Source: Palsa-1033 sp963735455 (GTDB lineage Bacteria > Chloroflexota > Limnocylindria > Limnocylindrales > CSP1-4). From it: a stretch of DNA of 64,000 nt. Under the pieces are notes generated by a model. That model did not search any database. It was not told the origin of the DNA and saw only the letters and a program-made list of their open reading frames with translations. Below, piece after piece: positions 17,152-26,199 of this stretch. Each line of letters begins with the position of its first letter. The stretch's first letter is position 1. The stretch covers positions 434,001 through 498,000 of the forward strand of contig CAVTKZ010000002.1 of assembly GCA_963735455.1 (NCBI GenBank). Direction: 5' to 3'. The translations under genes and the position numbers were made by a program.

Positions 17152-17739
17152 ATGGCCCGCGACACCAAGGCCCGGATGATCGCCGCAACGGCGCGCCTGC
17201 TCGCCCTGCGCGGCCTGGAAGGGGCCTCGCTGGCCGAGATCCTGGCGACCGCGAAGGCGCCCCGCGGGTCGATGTACCACCATTTTCCGGGCGGCAAGGA
17301 TCAGCTGGTCGCCGCGGCGATCGACCTCGCCGGGAGGCGATCCCTGGAATCGATGGCCGGCCTCGATGGGCAGGGCCCGGAGGTCGTCGCGCAGCGCTTC
17401 CTCGATGGCTGGCGGGAGCTCCTGGTCCGAACCGAGTGCCGCGCCGGTTGTGCCGTTCTCGCCGTCACGGTGGCCACGGACTCCAGCGAGGTCCTCCGCC
17501 AGGCCCATGCCGTCTTTGGATCGTGGATCGAGCGCCTGACCCAGCTCTTCGTCGCCGGCGGATTACCTGGGGCGACCGCCTCCGACCTCGCGACCGAGCT
17601 CCTGGCGGTCACCGAGGGCGCGGTCGCGATGAGCCGGGCCCAGCGTGACGTAGGGCCGTTTGACGTGATCGCGAGGCTGGAGGTCGAGCGCGTCCGGAGC
17701 CTGGACGATGGGTCAGGACGCCCGGGCTCGGCATCCTGA
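17152..17739 (+). CDS. TetR/AcrR-family transcriptional regulator
   Basis: 195 residues. N-terminal HTH: KARMIAATARLLALRGLEGA, SLAEILATAKAPRGSMYHHF, the classic YHHF end of the recognition helix. The ligand domain contains two Cys (ECRAGCAVLAVT) in a LmrA/YxaF-like C-terminal domain that often binds small hydrophobic or aromatic compounds. ATG at 17152 follows GGAGGT. It is divergent from the tautomerase and 20 bp upstream of the chromate-transporter-like gene, which it may co-regulate. Confidence 0.88.
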   Translation: MARDTKARMIAATARLLALRGLEGASLAEILATAKAPRGSMYHHFPGGKDQLVAAAIDLAGRRSLESMAGLDGQGPEVVAQRFLDGWRELLVRTECRAGCAVLAVTVATDSSEVLRQAHAVFGSWIERLTQLFVAGGLPGATASDLATELLAVTEGAVAMSRAQRDVGPFDVIARLEVERVRSLDDGSGRPGSAS

Positions 17740-17758
17740 CCGGCACATCGGAGGCCAG

Positions 17759-18988
17759 GTGAGCGATCTCGCGAGGCGCGCTGCCCCGCAGCCGCCCGAG
17801 GCCCGAGGAGCCGGGTCGCCGCTGGAGGTCATGGTCGTGGCCCTGCGCCTGGGGTTGACCTCCTTCGGTGGCCCGGTGGCCCACCTGGGCTACTTCCGGC
17901 GCGAGTATGTCGAGCGCCGGCGCTGGCTGGATGGCGAGACCTTTGCCGACCTCGTCGGGCTGTGCCAGGTCCTGCCTGGGCCTGCCAGCAGCGAGCTCGG
18001 GATCGCCATCGGGACGCTCCGGGCGGGCTACCTTGGCGGCCTTGCAGCCTGGCTGGGCTTCACCCTCCCCTCGGCCGCCGCCCTGACCCTGTTCGCCCTC
18101 CTCAGCTCGAATGTGGACCTCGCCAGCGCCGGTTGGGTCGAGGGCCTCAAGCTCGCCGCCGTCGCCGTCGTCGCCCAGGCGGTCTACCTCATGGCCCGGA
18201 CGATGACCCCCGACCTCCCCCGCGCCTGCCTGGCCGCGGGGGCGATGATCGCGATGCTGGTCGCTCCGGCGCCGATCCTCCAGGTGGTCGTCATTGCCGC
18301 CGGAGCGGGACTTGGCTGGCGATTCCTGGCAGCCCCCCAGGCGCCGCCGGGTGGCCAGCTGCGGACAGGATCTGACGCCCGAGTCGGGCTGGTCCTGCTC
18401 CTCGCCCTTGGGCTCCTGTTGCTGCTCCTGCCGATCGCGGCCGGGCTGACCGGCGACCGAGGCCTGGCCGTGACGGACGCATTCGTGCGGACCGGGGCGC
18501 TCGTGTTCGGGGGCGGGCACGTCGTCCTGCCGTTGCTTCACGCCGCCGTGGTGACCCCGGGTTGGATCGGCGATGACCGGTTCCTCGCCGGCTACTCCGC
18601 GGCCCAGGCCGTTCCCGGGCCGCTGTTCACGTTCGCCGCCTTCCTGGGGGCGTCGTTCCAGGCGCCGCCCAATGGAATCGGCGGTGCCGTGCTGGCCTTG
18701 GGTGCGATCTTCCTGCCGGCATTCCTGCTCGTGTGGGGCGTGTTGCCGTTCTGGGACCGGCTACGCCGGTCGGGCGCGTTTGCCTCGGCGGTCCAGGGCA
18801 CGAACGCTGCCGTGGTCGGGATCCTGCTCGCGGCCCTGATCACGCCGATCGGCACAGGTGCGCTCCACGACCCCCTCGACGTTGCCGTGGCCGGCCTCGC
18901 CCTGGTGGCCCTCGTCGCCGGTCGGGCTCCACCGCTTGTCGTGGTCGTGGCGGCGGCCCTGGTTGGCCAGCTGGTCGGGCTCACCTGA
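17759..18988 (+). CDS. chrA: Chromate/anion transporter, ChrA (CHR) family
   Basis: 409 residues from the GTG at 17759 behind GGAGGCCAG. It contains two homologous CHR halves: LRLGLTSFGGPVAHLGYFRR with GLCQVLPGPASSELGIAIG in the first, and VRTGALVFGGGHVVLPLLH with GYSAAQAVPGPLFTFAAFLG in the second. These G-G-P/H and PGP motifs are characteristic. About ten membrane segments. Long-chain CHR proteins export chromate or, in some cases, take up sulfate-like anions. The gene follows a TetR regulator by 19 bp and ends in a strong hairpin terminator. Confidence 0.9.
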   Translation: MSDLARRAAPQPPEARGAGSPLEVMVVALRLGLTSFGGPVAHLGYFRREYVERRRWLDGETFADLVGLCQVLPGPASSELGIAIGTLRAGYLGGLAAWLGFTLPSAAALTLFALLSSNVDLASAGWVEGLKLAAVAVVAQAVYLMARTMTPDLPRACLAAGAMIAMLVAPAPILQVVVIAAGAGLGWRFLAAPQAPPGGQLRTGSDARVGLVLLLALGLLLLLLPIAAGLTGDRGLAVTDAFVRTGALVFGGGHVVLPLLHAAVVTPGWIGDDRFLAGYSAAQAVPGPLFTFAAFLGASFQAPPNGIGGAVLALGAIFLPAFLLVWGVLPFWDRLRRSGAFASAVQGTNAAVVGILLAALITPIGTGALHDPLDVAVAGLALVALVAGRAPPLVVVVAAALVGQLVGLT

Positions 18989-19025
18989 AGACGCGGCCGC
19001 TCCGAATCCGCGGGGCGATGGGTGT

Positions 19026-19062
19026 GGCCAGCAGCAGCGGAGCTGAACCGCTGCTGCTGGCC
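19026..19062. terminator. Bidirectional hairpin terminator between chrA and the phosphoesterase gene
   Basis: Perfect 15-bp stem (GGCCAGCAGCAGCGG at 19026-19040 with its complement at 19048-19062) around a 7-nt loop, between two convergent genes. Downstream T content is low (GTCTGTTCG). Confidence 0.65.
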
Positions 19063-19100
19063 GTCTGTTCGCGATCAGGTCCGTGACGGAGCCTGCCAGC

Positions 19101-20927
19101 CTACGGCGCGACCTGGCCGGTCAGCGGATCGAGGATGAACTTCCCACCGTTCGGTGGGCTGGCATGGGCGTGGCTGAAGTCGAACAGCCCGGCCAGGGAT
19201 CCAGCCAGCGCGTCGGTGCTGCCACTGATCCGACCGACAGACCAGTTGTCCTCGACGAAGCGCAGGATCGACGACTGATCCGTGAGGGTGCCATCGACGG
19301 CATTCGAGCGGGCCCACGGTGAGACCACCAGGAGCGGCAGCCGAGGTCCATAGCCGCAGCGACCTCCCTCGCTCGCGAGGGGGGTACCCGTCCCGCAGGC
19401 GCCCGTGCCGGTCAGAGCATCGGCGACCGAGGTCGAGGGGTTGGTCACCCCGCTGTCGACATGGTCGTACCAGCCGTCCGAGTCGTCATAGCTGATGACG
19501 ACCGCGGTGCTCGACCAGTCAGGCGTGGCCTGGAGGGCGTTGATCGTATCGACCAGGAACGCCTGCTCATCGAGCGGATCGGAGTAGGCCGCGTGGCCGT
19601 CCTGGTAGCCGGGGGCCTTGAGGAAGCTCACGGCCGGCAGGGCCGAGCCCGGCAGGCGACCGGCGCTGATCGCGGCGACGAGCTGGTTCCAATCGCTCGT
19701 GTCGTACTGGTGGTTGGGGGTGTTGAACAGGGGGACCGAAGACCGGTAGCCCTGGGTGTCGCGGCCGATCGAGCGCAGGCCGGCCAGGGTGTCCTGCCCG
19801 AGCGAATTCGTGGCCACGGTCAGGTGATGCGGGTTGGCCGTCGAGGCGTAGTACTGGAACGGCTCGTGGTGGGCGATGTAGTCGTCCTTGTAGCCGTACT
19901 GGCCGGTGCCGCCGTCGGCGATGCCCACGGCGTGGACGGCGTCGCAGATGCCCTGGTTCGAGGAGTGCGGGACGCCGCTCTGGAGCCCCGCGTTCTTGAA
20001 CTCGTCGGGAATGAAGGTGCTCGTGGACTGGCCGAAATGACCGACCGTCGCGGCGGCGGTCTTGAACGAGGTAGTGGGCCGGAAGCCGCCCTGGAACCAG
20101 CCCCAGCTGATCCCTGCCGCATTCAGCTCGTCGCCGATGTTCTGGCCGGTCATGCCGACCGCGTCGCGGGTCGAGCAGTCGTCCCAGTAGGGCTGGGCAT
20201 CGCTCGTCAGGGAGAAGCCACCCAGCCCATCGGCGGTGAGGTCGGCGTTCTGGGCGGTGGCGCTGGCAATCGAGGGGTTGTTGTCCTCGCGGGTGATGTC
20301 AACTCCGCCGGTGTCCCCGGCGACCAGGTTGATCGCCCCGGGCGATGACGGACCGAACGTGGTGCCGAACGAGTTGTCGCTCATCGCGAACTGCTGGGCA
20401 TAGTTCCAGAGGGCCGTGACGCTGTTGCCGTCGTAGTAGTTCATCACGTCGCCCGGCACGCAGGTCGCACCTTCGGGCGACTTGCCGGTGGCATTGCCGA
20501 GGGTCGAAACGAACTTGTCCATCGCCCCGTTGTCGAATGCCTTCTGCTCGTCCGCATAGTTGTGGTCCTGGTCGCAGGTGATCACGTCGTTGACGCTCGC
20601 CGGGTCGTAGCGGCGCGGATTCACGCCGTTGGGGTTGGCGGTCAGGAGAGTCCCGCTCAAGCCGTTGACCGACGGCGTGCCGGCCTTTGCCGTGAAGGTC
20701 TGGCCACTCGAGTTGGCGGCGACGGGGTAGGTCCCGAAGTAGTGGTCGAAGGAGACATTCTCCTGGAAGATGACCACCAGGTGCTTGATCGGCGTGGTGG
20801 TCCGTCCCGAGCGGATCGCCGGGCTGACCCCACTGGCCAGGCTGGTGGCCGGGAGGGCGACGGCCAGGCTGACCGCCAGACCGAGTGCGATCAGCCGGGT
20901 TGATGGTGGTCGGAGTCGTCGTGGCAT
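19101..20927 (-). CDS. Secreted phosphoesterase, bacterial phospholipase C / acid phosphatase family
   Basis: 608 residues from the ATG at 20927, behind GGAGGG. A cleavable signal peptide is evident (MPRRLRPPSTRL, hydrophobic core, then ATSLASG). The mature protein begins PIKHLVVIFQENVSFDHYFG, the metal-binding N-terminus of the PF04185 phosphoesterase family; GVDITREDN, ISWGWFQGGF and DDSDGWYDHVD also fit. These enzymes act outside the membrane on phospholipids or other phosphodiesters. In this phosphate-rich neighbourhood it probably scavenges phosphate, yet no convincing Pho box lies in the 230 bp upstream. Single gene, convergent with chrA. Substrate class is uncertain. Confidence 0.85.
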   Translation of the reverse strand: MPRRLRPPSTRLIALGLAVSLAVALPATSLASGVSPAIRSGRTTTPIKHLVVIFQENVSFDHYFGTYPVAANSSGQTFTAKAGTPSVNGLSGTLLTANPNGVNPRRYDPASVNDVITCDQDHNYADEQKAFDNGAMDKFVSTLGNATGKSPEGATCVPGDVMNYYDGNSVTALWNYAQQFAMSDNSFGTTFGPSSPGAINLVAGDTGGVDITREDNNPSIASATAQNADLTADGLGGFSLTSDAQPYWDDCSTRDAVGMTGQNIGDELNAAGISWGWFQGGFRPTTSFKTAAATVGHFGQSTSTFIPDEFKNAGLQSGVPHSSNQGICDAVHAVGIADGGTGQYGYKDDYIAHHEPFQYYASTANPHHLTVATNSLGQDTLAGLRSIGRDTQGYRSSVPLFNTPNHQYDTSDWNQLVAAISAGRLPGSALPAVSFLKAPGYQDGHAAYSDPLDEQAFLVDTINALQATPDWSSTAVVISYDDSDGWYDHVDSGVTNPSTSVADALTGTGACGTGTPLASEGGRCGYGPRLPLLVVSPWARSNAVDGTLTDQSSILRFVEDNWSVGRISGSTDALAGSLAGLFDFSHAHASPPNGGKFILDPLTGQVAP

Positions 20928-21160
20928 GTCGCCCTCCGCTGGGCGTGCCAGGCGCGGCACGAACGGACGCGGTTGCGTCGGCTCCAGCGTCCGGCGCGTC
21001 CATGAACAGCGTTTGTCCCCGCGGGTTCCGCTTTGTTAGCCCTCGGTTCTTCCAGGCGGCGTAATCGTTGATGTTCGGGTGCTACGATCGTCGATCCTCG
21101 GCCGTGGAGCGCGCCGGGATGGGGCGGCCGGGGTCCGTCGATATACGGAGGAGGGGCAAG

Positions 21161-21367
21161 ATGACGGCTGACCGGGAAGAGCGGCACATCAGAGCCTGGA
21201 CGGAGGGCATTCGACGGGCCGTCGCCAGCGAGATGTCGCAGGCCGACCTCGGCCGACTCGCGACGGCCGCCATGGGTGACGACGAGCCGGAAGTCGGCGA
21301 GCCGGTGGCGATGGGCGATCCGCTCGACGGGAACCTCGAGCGAGTCCTGGAGCTGCCGCGGCGTTAG
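21161..21367 (+). CDS. Small acidic hypothetical protein
   Basis: 68 residues. The ATG at 21161 follows an unusually strong GGAGGAGGGG ribosome site with a 5-nt gap, which is the main reason to believe it. Sequence: charged N-terminus (MTADREERHIRAWTEGIRRA), then an acidic, Met-rich stretch. No signal peptide, membrane segment or motif is seen. A TACGAT box at 21083-21088 could be the -10, giving a leader of about 70 nt. Divergent from the phosphoesterase gene. Function unknown. Confidence 0.55.
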   Translation: MTADREERHIRAWTEGIRRAVASEMSQADLGRLATAAMGDDEPEVGEPVAMGDPLDGNLERVLELPRR

Positions 21368-21459
21368 CCGCCCGGCCTCGCTCAAGCCGCGGGCCAGCCA
21401 AGGAGCGCCGGACCTGCCGGGGTCGTTCCGGCCCGTGACCGGCCCAGGTCGCCTGGTCG

Positions 21460-22149
21460 CTAGCTGCCGGCCCGGGACCCTGCCTGCGCCGGGCTGGCGT
21501 CGGGATTCATGACCGGCACACCAACCTCCCGGGCGGCGTGCGAAGCCTCGGCCAGGTCCTCGCCGGCCGGATCCTCGTCGTCCGGGTGGACGAAGCCCAG
21601 GCCGGTCGGGTCGAGCACCGCGCCGGGTGTCTCGGCGGCCAGGTCGGCCTGCTCGTCGGCCGCCTCGATCGACGGCGAGATGTCCTCCTCCTCGACCTCG
21701 ATCCGGCCGATCGTGAAGGCCACGTCGGGGGGCAGGCCGGCGGTGATCGTGATCTCGTTGATCCGATAGGGCGAGTGCTTCTCGCGCAGCCGGCGATTGG
21801 CCTTCTCCTGGAGCGAGGTTGCCTTGATCACGATGTCGGCCAGCAGCCCCGGGTCGATCCGGTCGATCATCGAGGCGACCCCCGACTTCGCCCGCTTGAA
21901 GCCGCGCGAGGCGGCGTCCCGGGCGTGCGCCTGGTTCGTCGGGTCGGCGACCGCCGTGGCGGCATTGCCGACGGCCTCCCCGGTCGCCTTGCCCAGCTGT
22001 CCGGCAGCCACCCGGGCCTGACCGGCCGCCTGCTTGAACGAATCACCGGCGTGGCCGGAGCGGACCTGGCTGGAGGCCCGATCGGCCGCCTCGGAGGCCT
22101 TCTCGGCGGCCTTCTCCGCCGCTTCCTTGGCCTTGTCGAAGATTCCCAT
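21460..22149 (-). CDS. Hypothetical protein with long Ala/Lys amphipathic helix
   Basis: 229 residues from the ATG at 22149 (MGIFDKAKEAAEKAAEKASE). Residues 1-85 are an Ala/Lys/Glu-rich amphipathic helical repeat resembling LEA-like or apolipoprotein-like membrane- or lipid-binding helices. A compact domain follows (FKRAKSGVASMIDRIDPG, PYRINEITITAGLPPDVAFT) that looks folded, then an acidic tail. No transmembrane segment. It is encoded divergently from the PhoR-like kinase. Not recognised; a stress or surface-associated role is only a guess. Confidence 0.6.
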   Translation of the reverse strand: MGIFDKAKEAAEKAAEKASEAADRASSQVRSGHAGDSFKQAAGQARVAAGQLGKATGEAVGNAATAVADPTNQAHARDAASRGFKRAKSGVASMIDRIDPGLLADIVIKATSLQEKANRRLREKHSPYRINEITITAGLPPDVAFTIGRIEVEEEDISPSIEAADEQADLAAETPGAVLDPTGLGFVHPDDEDPAGEDLAEASHAAREVGVPVMNPDASPAQAGSRAGS

Positions 22150-22363
22150 CGCTCCGATTCTCCCTCGGCCGCGAGCGCGGATTGGGCCCGCGCCACGCAT
22201 GGGGCAGGATCGACCGCCGATGGTCGGCCGTCAATGGGGTCGCTCGCCGGAACGCTGGACCCCAGTCGGCGCCGGCCTGCTACCCGAGCCCGTCAGGCCC
22301 CGGCCGCGATCCGCCGGCCGGGCTATGCGATCCTCTGCGGGTGAGGCGCAGGAGCAGCGATCG

Positions 22364-23419
22364 ATGGCCGGGCTAAGCGACGACCTGCGCCTGCTGGCCG
22401 ACGGCTTGGCCATCGGGGTCATCCGGCTCGATCCGGACCTGATCGTCCGCTATGCCAACCCGGCGGCCCACGTCTTTGCCGGCCGGCCGGCCGGCGGCCT
22501 CCTGGGCCGGAGCCTGATGGAGGCCTTCATCGACCGCCGGATCGAGGAGCTGGCCGAGACCGCCGCGCAGTCCGGGGCGGCAAGTGGCGAGCTGACCCTG
22601 CGCTCAACCGAGGGCCTCTCGCTCGTCGTTCGAGCCCGCCGGACCGCGGACGGGACGGCGACCTGGCTGACCCTCGAAGATGTCTCGGAGCTGCGCCGGT
22701 TGCAGCGGATCCGGACCGAGTTCGTCGACAACCTGTCGCACGAGCTGCGCACCCCGCTGACCAACGTCAGCCTGCTGGCCGAGACGCTGGTGCGCGAGTC
22801 GGAAGCCGCGGGGGAGCAGATCCCGGCCCGGATGCGCGACCGGATCAGCAAGATCGAGGTGGAGACCGGCCACCTGGTCCAGATGGTCAGCGAGCTGCTT
22901 GACCTGGCCCGGATCGAGTCGGGACGGCCGATGCTCCTGCTCGACGTGGTCGACCTGGGCCGGCTGGCCTCGGCCTCGGCCGACCGGCTCCGGCTCTTCG
23001 CCGAGCGCCAGGGGGTCCAGCTCATCGTCGAGACACCGAGCACGGGCGTGCCACCGGTCAGCGGCGCCGAGGAGCGGCTCGGCCAGGTCCTGGTCAACCT
23101 CGTCCACAACGCGGTCAAGTTCAGCCCCGACGGGGGAGAGGTGACGATCCGGGTCGAGGTCCGACCACCGGAGGTCGTGGTGTCCGTCGCGGATCACGGG
23201 ATCGGCATTCCGCGGGGCTCGCTCGATCGCGTCTTCGAGCGCTTCTACAAGGTGGATCGGGCCCGGGTCAGGGGCGGCGGGACCGGCCTCGGCCTGTCGA
23301 TCGCCCGCCATGTCGTTGAAGGCCACGCCGGCCGGATCTGGGTCGTCTCCGAGGAGGGCCGCGGCTCCGAGTTCGCGTTCGCCCTGCCGATCGCCGATCC
23401 GACCGGGGTGCCCGAATGA
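22364..23419 (+). CDS. PhoR-like sensor histidine kinase without membrane anchor
   Basis: 351 residues. Residues ~5-105 form a PAS domain (VIRLDPDLIVRYANPAAHVF). HisKA follows with phosphoacceptor H126 in NLSHELRTPLTNV, then HATPase_c: N box QVLVNLVHNAVKFSPDGGE, G1 DHGIGIPRGS and G2 GTGLGLSIARHV. There is no transmembrane segment, so it senses inside the cell or through a partner such as PstB/PhoU. The start at 22364 is the first in-frame ATG before the PAS fold, behind GGAG. ATGA overlap with the next gene and then with a GDPD gene makes a three-gene operon. It is the only kinase here, and the natural partner of the regulator at 14.1 kb. Confidence 0.85.
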   Translation: MAGLSDDLRLLADGLAIGVIRLDPDLIVRYANPAAHVFAGRPAGGLLGRSLMEAFIDRRIEELAETAAQSGAASGELTLRSTEGLSLVVRARRTADGTATWLTLEDVSELRRLQRIRTEFVDNLSHELRTPLTNVSLLAETLVRESEAAGEQIPARMRDRISKIEVETGHLVQMVSELLDLARIESGRPMLLLDVVDLGRLASASADRLRLFAERQGVQLIVETPSTGVPPVSGAEERLGQVLVNLVHNAVKFSPDGGEVTIRVEVRPPEVVVSVADHGIGIPRGSLDRVFERFYKVDRARVRGGGTGLGLSIARHVVEGHAGRIWVVSEEGRGSEFAFALPIADPTGVPE

Positions 23420-24168
23420 CCGAGCTCCATGTCGCCACCCTGAACATCCGCAACCTGGCCGATCGCTGGGCCGAGCGGTTGCCCCTCCTGCTCGCCGACT
23501 TCGCGGCCTTGCAGCCCGACGTGATCGGCCTTCAGGAGGTCGTCTACCCGCTCCAGCAGGACCGCCTGATCGGGGCCGCCGGCGCCGGCCAGTACCAGGC
23601 CAGCCGATGCTGGGCCGGCCGGCCCGAATACGGCAACTCGATCCTGGTCCGCGATGAGCTGGCCACGTCCGCGCCGGAACGGCTCGAGCTGAGCCAGGGA
23701 CGGTCGGCCGGCCGGATCCTGATCGAGCTCGATGGCCTCCGGCTGCTGTTCGTCAACCTCCACCTCCACCACGAGGTGGCCGACGAGGCGATCCGCGACG
23801 AGCAGGCCCGGGTCGTCCTCGAGTGGCTGGCCGCGGCCTCGCCGTCGGAGGTGACGATCGTGGTCGGCGACTTCAACGCGGATCCCGCCGAGCCGGCGTA
23901 TGCCCGGATGGCGGGCGCTGGATTCCGCTCCGCCTGCCTCGAGGCGAGTGGCAGTGAGCCGGCCGTGACCTGGCCGTCGGGACTGCAGGGCCCGGCGATC
24001 GATACCGACGGGGAGCCCAGCTGCCTCGACTACATCTGGGTCCGGGGCGCTGCCTCGGTCCTCGCGGCGCGCCTCGTCTTCAATCGCCCGTCGGTCGACG
24101 ATCCCGGCCTGTACCCCAGCGACCATTTCGGCCTGAGCGTCAAGCTCCACGTCGGCGCGCCGGGATGA
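23416..24168 (+). CDS. Endonuclease/exonuclease/phosphatase-family hydrolase
   Basis: 250 residues. EEP fold: ATLNIRNLADRW (metal-binding Asn), GLQEV (catalytic Glu), NLHLHHE, VVGDFNADPAEP (Asp/Asn pair) and the C-terminal PSDHFGLSVKL (Asp-His). All catalytic residues are present. Family members cleave DNA, phosphoinositides or other phosphodiesters. Its place between a PhoR-like kinase and a GDPD, with 4-bp overlaps on both sides, suggests a phosphodiesterase used in phosphate scavenging. No signal peptide is seen, so it is cytoplasmic as read. Confidence 0.85.
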   Translation: MTELHVATLNIRNLADRWAERLPLLLADFAALQPDVIGLQEVVYPLQQDRLIGAAGAGQYQASRCWAGRPEYGNSILVRDELATSAPERLELSQGRSAGRILIELDGLRLLFVNLHLHHEVADEAIRDEQARVVLEWLAAASPSEVTIVVGDFNADPAEPAYARMAGAGFRSACLEASGSEPAVTWPSGLQGPAIDTDGEPSCLDYIWVRGAASVLAARLVFNRPSVDDPGLYPSDHFGLSVKLHVGAPG

Positions 24169-24869
24169 CCGAGGTCCGTGCCGGGCACGTTCGGCCGGCC
24201 GACGGCGGACCCCGGGTCCTCCGCCTCGCCCATCGCGGCGATCATCGGATCCACCCCGAGAACAGCCTGGCGGCGATGGTCGCGGCGATGGGCGTGCCCG
24301 ACTGCGACGGGCTCGAGTTCGATGTTCGGGCGTCGCTCGACGGGGCCCCCGTCCTCCTCCACGACCCGTCCCTGGCCCGGGTCCAGGGCATCGACGCCCT
24401 GGTGACCGAGCTGACGGCGGCCCAGCTGGCCAGCCATGGCGTGCCGACCCTGGCCGAGGTCCTGGCCCGGGTGCCTCGCCGGGCGTTCCTGGACGTGGAG
24501 CTGAAGGTCGACCTCGACCGCTCGGTCGTCGAAGTGCTCGCGGCGGGCCGGGGGGCGGATCTCCAGCGCGCCGTGATCTCGTCCTTCGAGGTCGCGGCGA
24601 TCGAGCGGATCCGGAGCCTGGCGCCGGCCTGGCCGTGCTGGCTCAACACCCAGCACCTCCGGCCCGGCGACGTGCGGATCGCGCGCGAGCTGGGCTGCGT
24701 CGGCCTGTCGGTCGACTGGCACGCGATCGACGCGGCCGGCCTCGCCCGGGCCCGGGCGGCGGAGCTCGAGGTGGCCGCCTGGACGGTGACCGATCCGCGG
24801 GTCAGCCGGCGGCTGGAATCGAAGGGGATCAGGGCGATGTGCCTGGAGGGCCGGGCGTTCGCCCACTGA
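24165..24869 (+). CDS. Glycerophosphodiester phosphodiesterase
   Basis: 234 residues, GDPD TIM barrel. The HRGDH...HPENSLAA signature near residue 23, CDGLEFDVRASLDGAPVLLH-type Glu/Asp pair, VLLHDPSLARV, and C-terminal VAAWTVTDP are all present. It converts glycerophosphodiesters to glycerol-3-phosphate and an alcohol. There is no signal peptide. ATG overlaps the preceding stop (ATGA). GDPDs are typical Pho-regulon members, which supports assigning the upstream kinase to phosphate sensing. Confidence 0.9.
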   Translation: MTEVRAGHVRPADGGPRVLRLAHRGDHRIHPENSLAAMVAAMGVPDCDGLEFDVRASLDGAPVLLHDPSLARVQGIDALVTELTAAQLASHGVPTLAEVLARVPRRAFLDVELKVDLDRSVVEVLAAGRGADLQRAVISSFEVAAIERIRSLAPAWPCWLNTQHLRPGDVRIARELGCVGLSVDWHAIDAAGLARARAAELEVAAWTVTDPRVSRRLESKGIRAMCLEGRAFAH

Positions 24870-24942
24870 ACCGGGCAGCGCGACGGGCCTCCCGGCCCGG
24901 GTTTCCCGCTCCTATCCTCGTTTCGAGCAGGAGGGTTGTCGA

Positions 24943-26150
24943 ATGGCCGTCGGTGACAGGGCGGACCTCGTCGTGGTCGGCGCCGGAACGATCGGTGGCT
25001 GGGCCGCGACGTTTGCCGCCGAGGCCGGCCTCAAGCACGTCGTCGTCCTCGAGCGAGGCCTCGTCGGCGGGGGAGCCAGCAGCCGGGCGGCCGGGATCGT
25101 CCGGGCCCAGGGCGGCACGCCAGCCACTGTCGCCCTGGGTCGCTGGACGATCGACTTCTATCGTGGCCAGCAGGCCCGCTACGGGACGGATTCGGGCTTT
25201 CGCGAGCTGGGCTACCTGATCCTGGCCGTGACCGCCCGCGACGTGCGCGAGGGCCGGGCACGGGTCGAGATGCAGCGCCGGGCGGGCCTCGACGTCAGCT
25301 GGCTCTAGCGCGGCCGAGGCCTGTGCCGTGAATCCCAGCCTGGCCCCGGCCGGCCATCGGGGCGGCAGCTACGTCACGACCGACGGGGCGATCGACCCGC
25401 CGCGCAACGTCCTGGCCTACTCGCTGGCGATGCAGCGCCGGGGGGTCGACCTGCGCGAGCGGACGGCCTTCGAGGGCCTCCGCCTGGAGCGCGGCCGCGT
25501 CGTCGGGGTCAACACGTCCCGTGGCCCGATTGCGACCGAGCGGGTCCTGCTGACCGGCGGGCCGACCTTGCGCGGCGTGGGCAAGCTCGCCGGGCTGCGG
25601 ATCGCGGCCGGCGGCGCCCGCCACCAGATCGCCGTGACCGAGCCTCACCCCGCCTTCGAGGTGGACCGCCAGCCGATGGTCTTCGACCTGGGCCGGGGCC
25701 TGTACTGGCGCCTGGAGGAGGGTGGCCTGCTCTTCGGGATGAGCAATCCCGATGAGCGGCCGGGGGTCGCCCGGCAGATCGACTGGCCCTACCTGCGCCG
25801 GATGCAACGCCGCCTCGAGCGCGCTCGTGCCGGCCGTCCGCGGCCTCGGCCTGCGCAAGGCCTGGTGCGCGACGATCGACTTCACACCCGATCACCATCC
25901 GATCCTGGGCCCGGGCATCACCCCGGCCGGCGAACGGCTCGAGGGGGTCACCGTCGCGTCGCCCGGCGGCCACGGGATGATGTGGGGACCGGCCGTCGCC
26001 CGGGTCGGAGCCGACCTGGCGGTCCATGGGCGAACCGACCTGCTCGACGTGAGCGAGCTGGGGCTCGATCGCTTCGATGCCGAGGGGCGCAGCCGGCTGG
26101 CCGCCGACCCGATCGCCCTGCCCTTCCCGCTGAGCGCGGACGAGGACTAG
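24943..26150 (+). pseudogene. FAD-dependent amine/sarcosine oxidase-like gene, two frame breaks
   Basis: The DAO-type flavoprotein starts at the ATG at 24943 behind AGGAGGG, with a TATCCT box 25 nt further up. The Rossmann motif DLVVVGAGTIGGWAATFAAE is intact. The frame hits TAG after DVSWL (25305-25308); one base later it resumes SSAAEACAVNPSLAP and GGSYVTTDGAIDPPRNVLAY. Near 25820 it breaks again and resumes as GLGLRKAWCATIDFTPDHHP, then SPGGHGMMWGP, ending at 26150. Removing one base at each site (for example the T of CTCTAGC) would give a normal ~400-residue oxidase of the glycine/sarcosine oxidase or dimethylglycine dehydrogenase type. Decay or insertion errors cannot be separated here. 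Substrate unknown. Confidence 0.75.
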
Positions 26151-26163
26151 CCGGCCGCGACGG

Positions 26164-26199
26164 CGTCCTGAGCCGCGGCTACGTCCTGAGCCGGGGCTG
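26164..26199 (+). repeat. 18-bp direct repeat in the gap before xylA
   Basis: Two tandem copies of an 18-mer beginning CGTCCTGAGCCG, with a third partial copy near 26247. They lie in the 367-bp gap 26151-26517, where nothing coding is seen. The last ~100 bp of the gap, with an AT-richer stretch around 26440-26465, probably hold the xylA promoter. Confidence 0.5.

Noticed and set aside
20928..21100. Pho box before the phospholipase C-like gene
   Set aside because: No pair of GTTNAC units in 11-nt register could be found on either strand.
25290..25330. Programmed +1 frameshift at the CTC TAG C site in the FAD oxidoreductase
   Set aside because: The site lacks a slippery codon or RBS-like stimulator as in prfB, and the same +1 shift occurs at several unrelated sequences, which fits insertion errors better.
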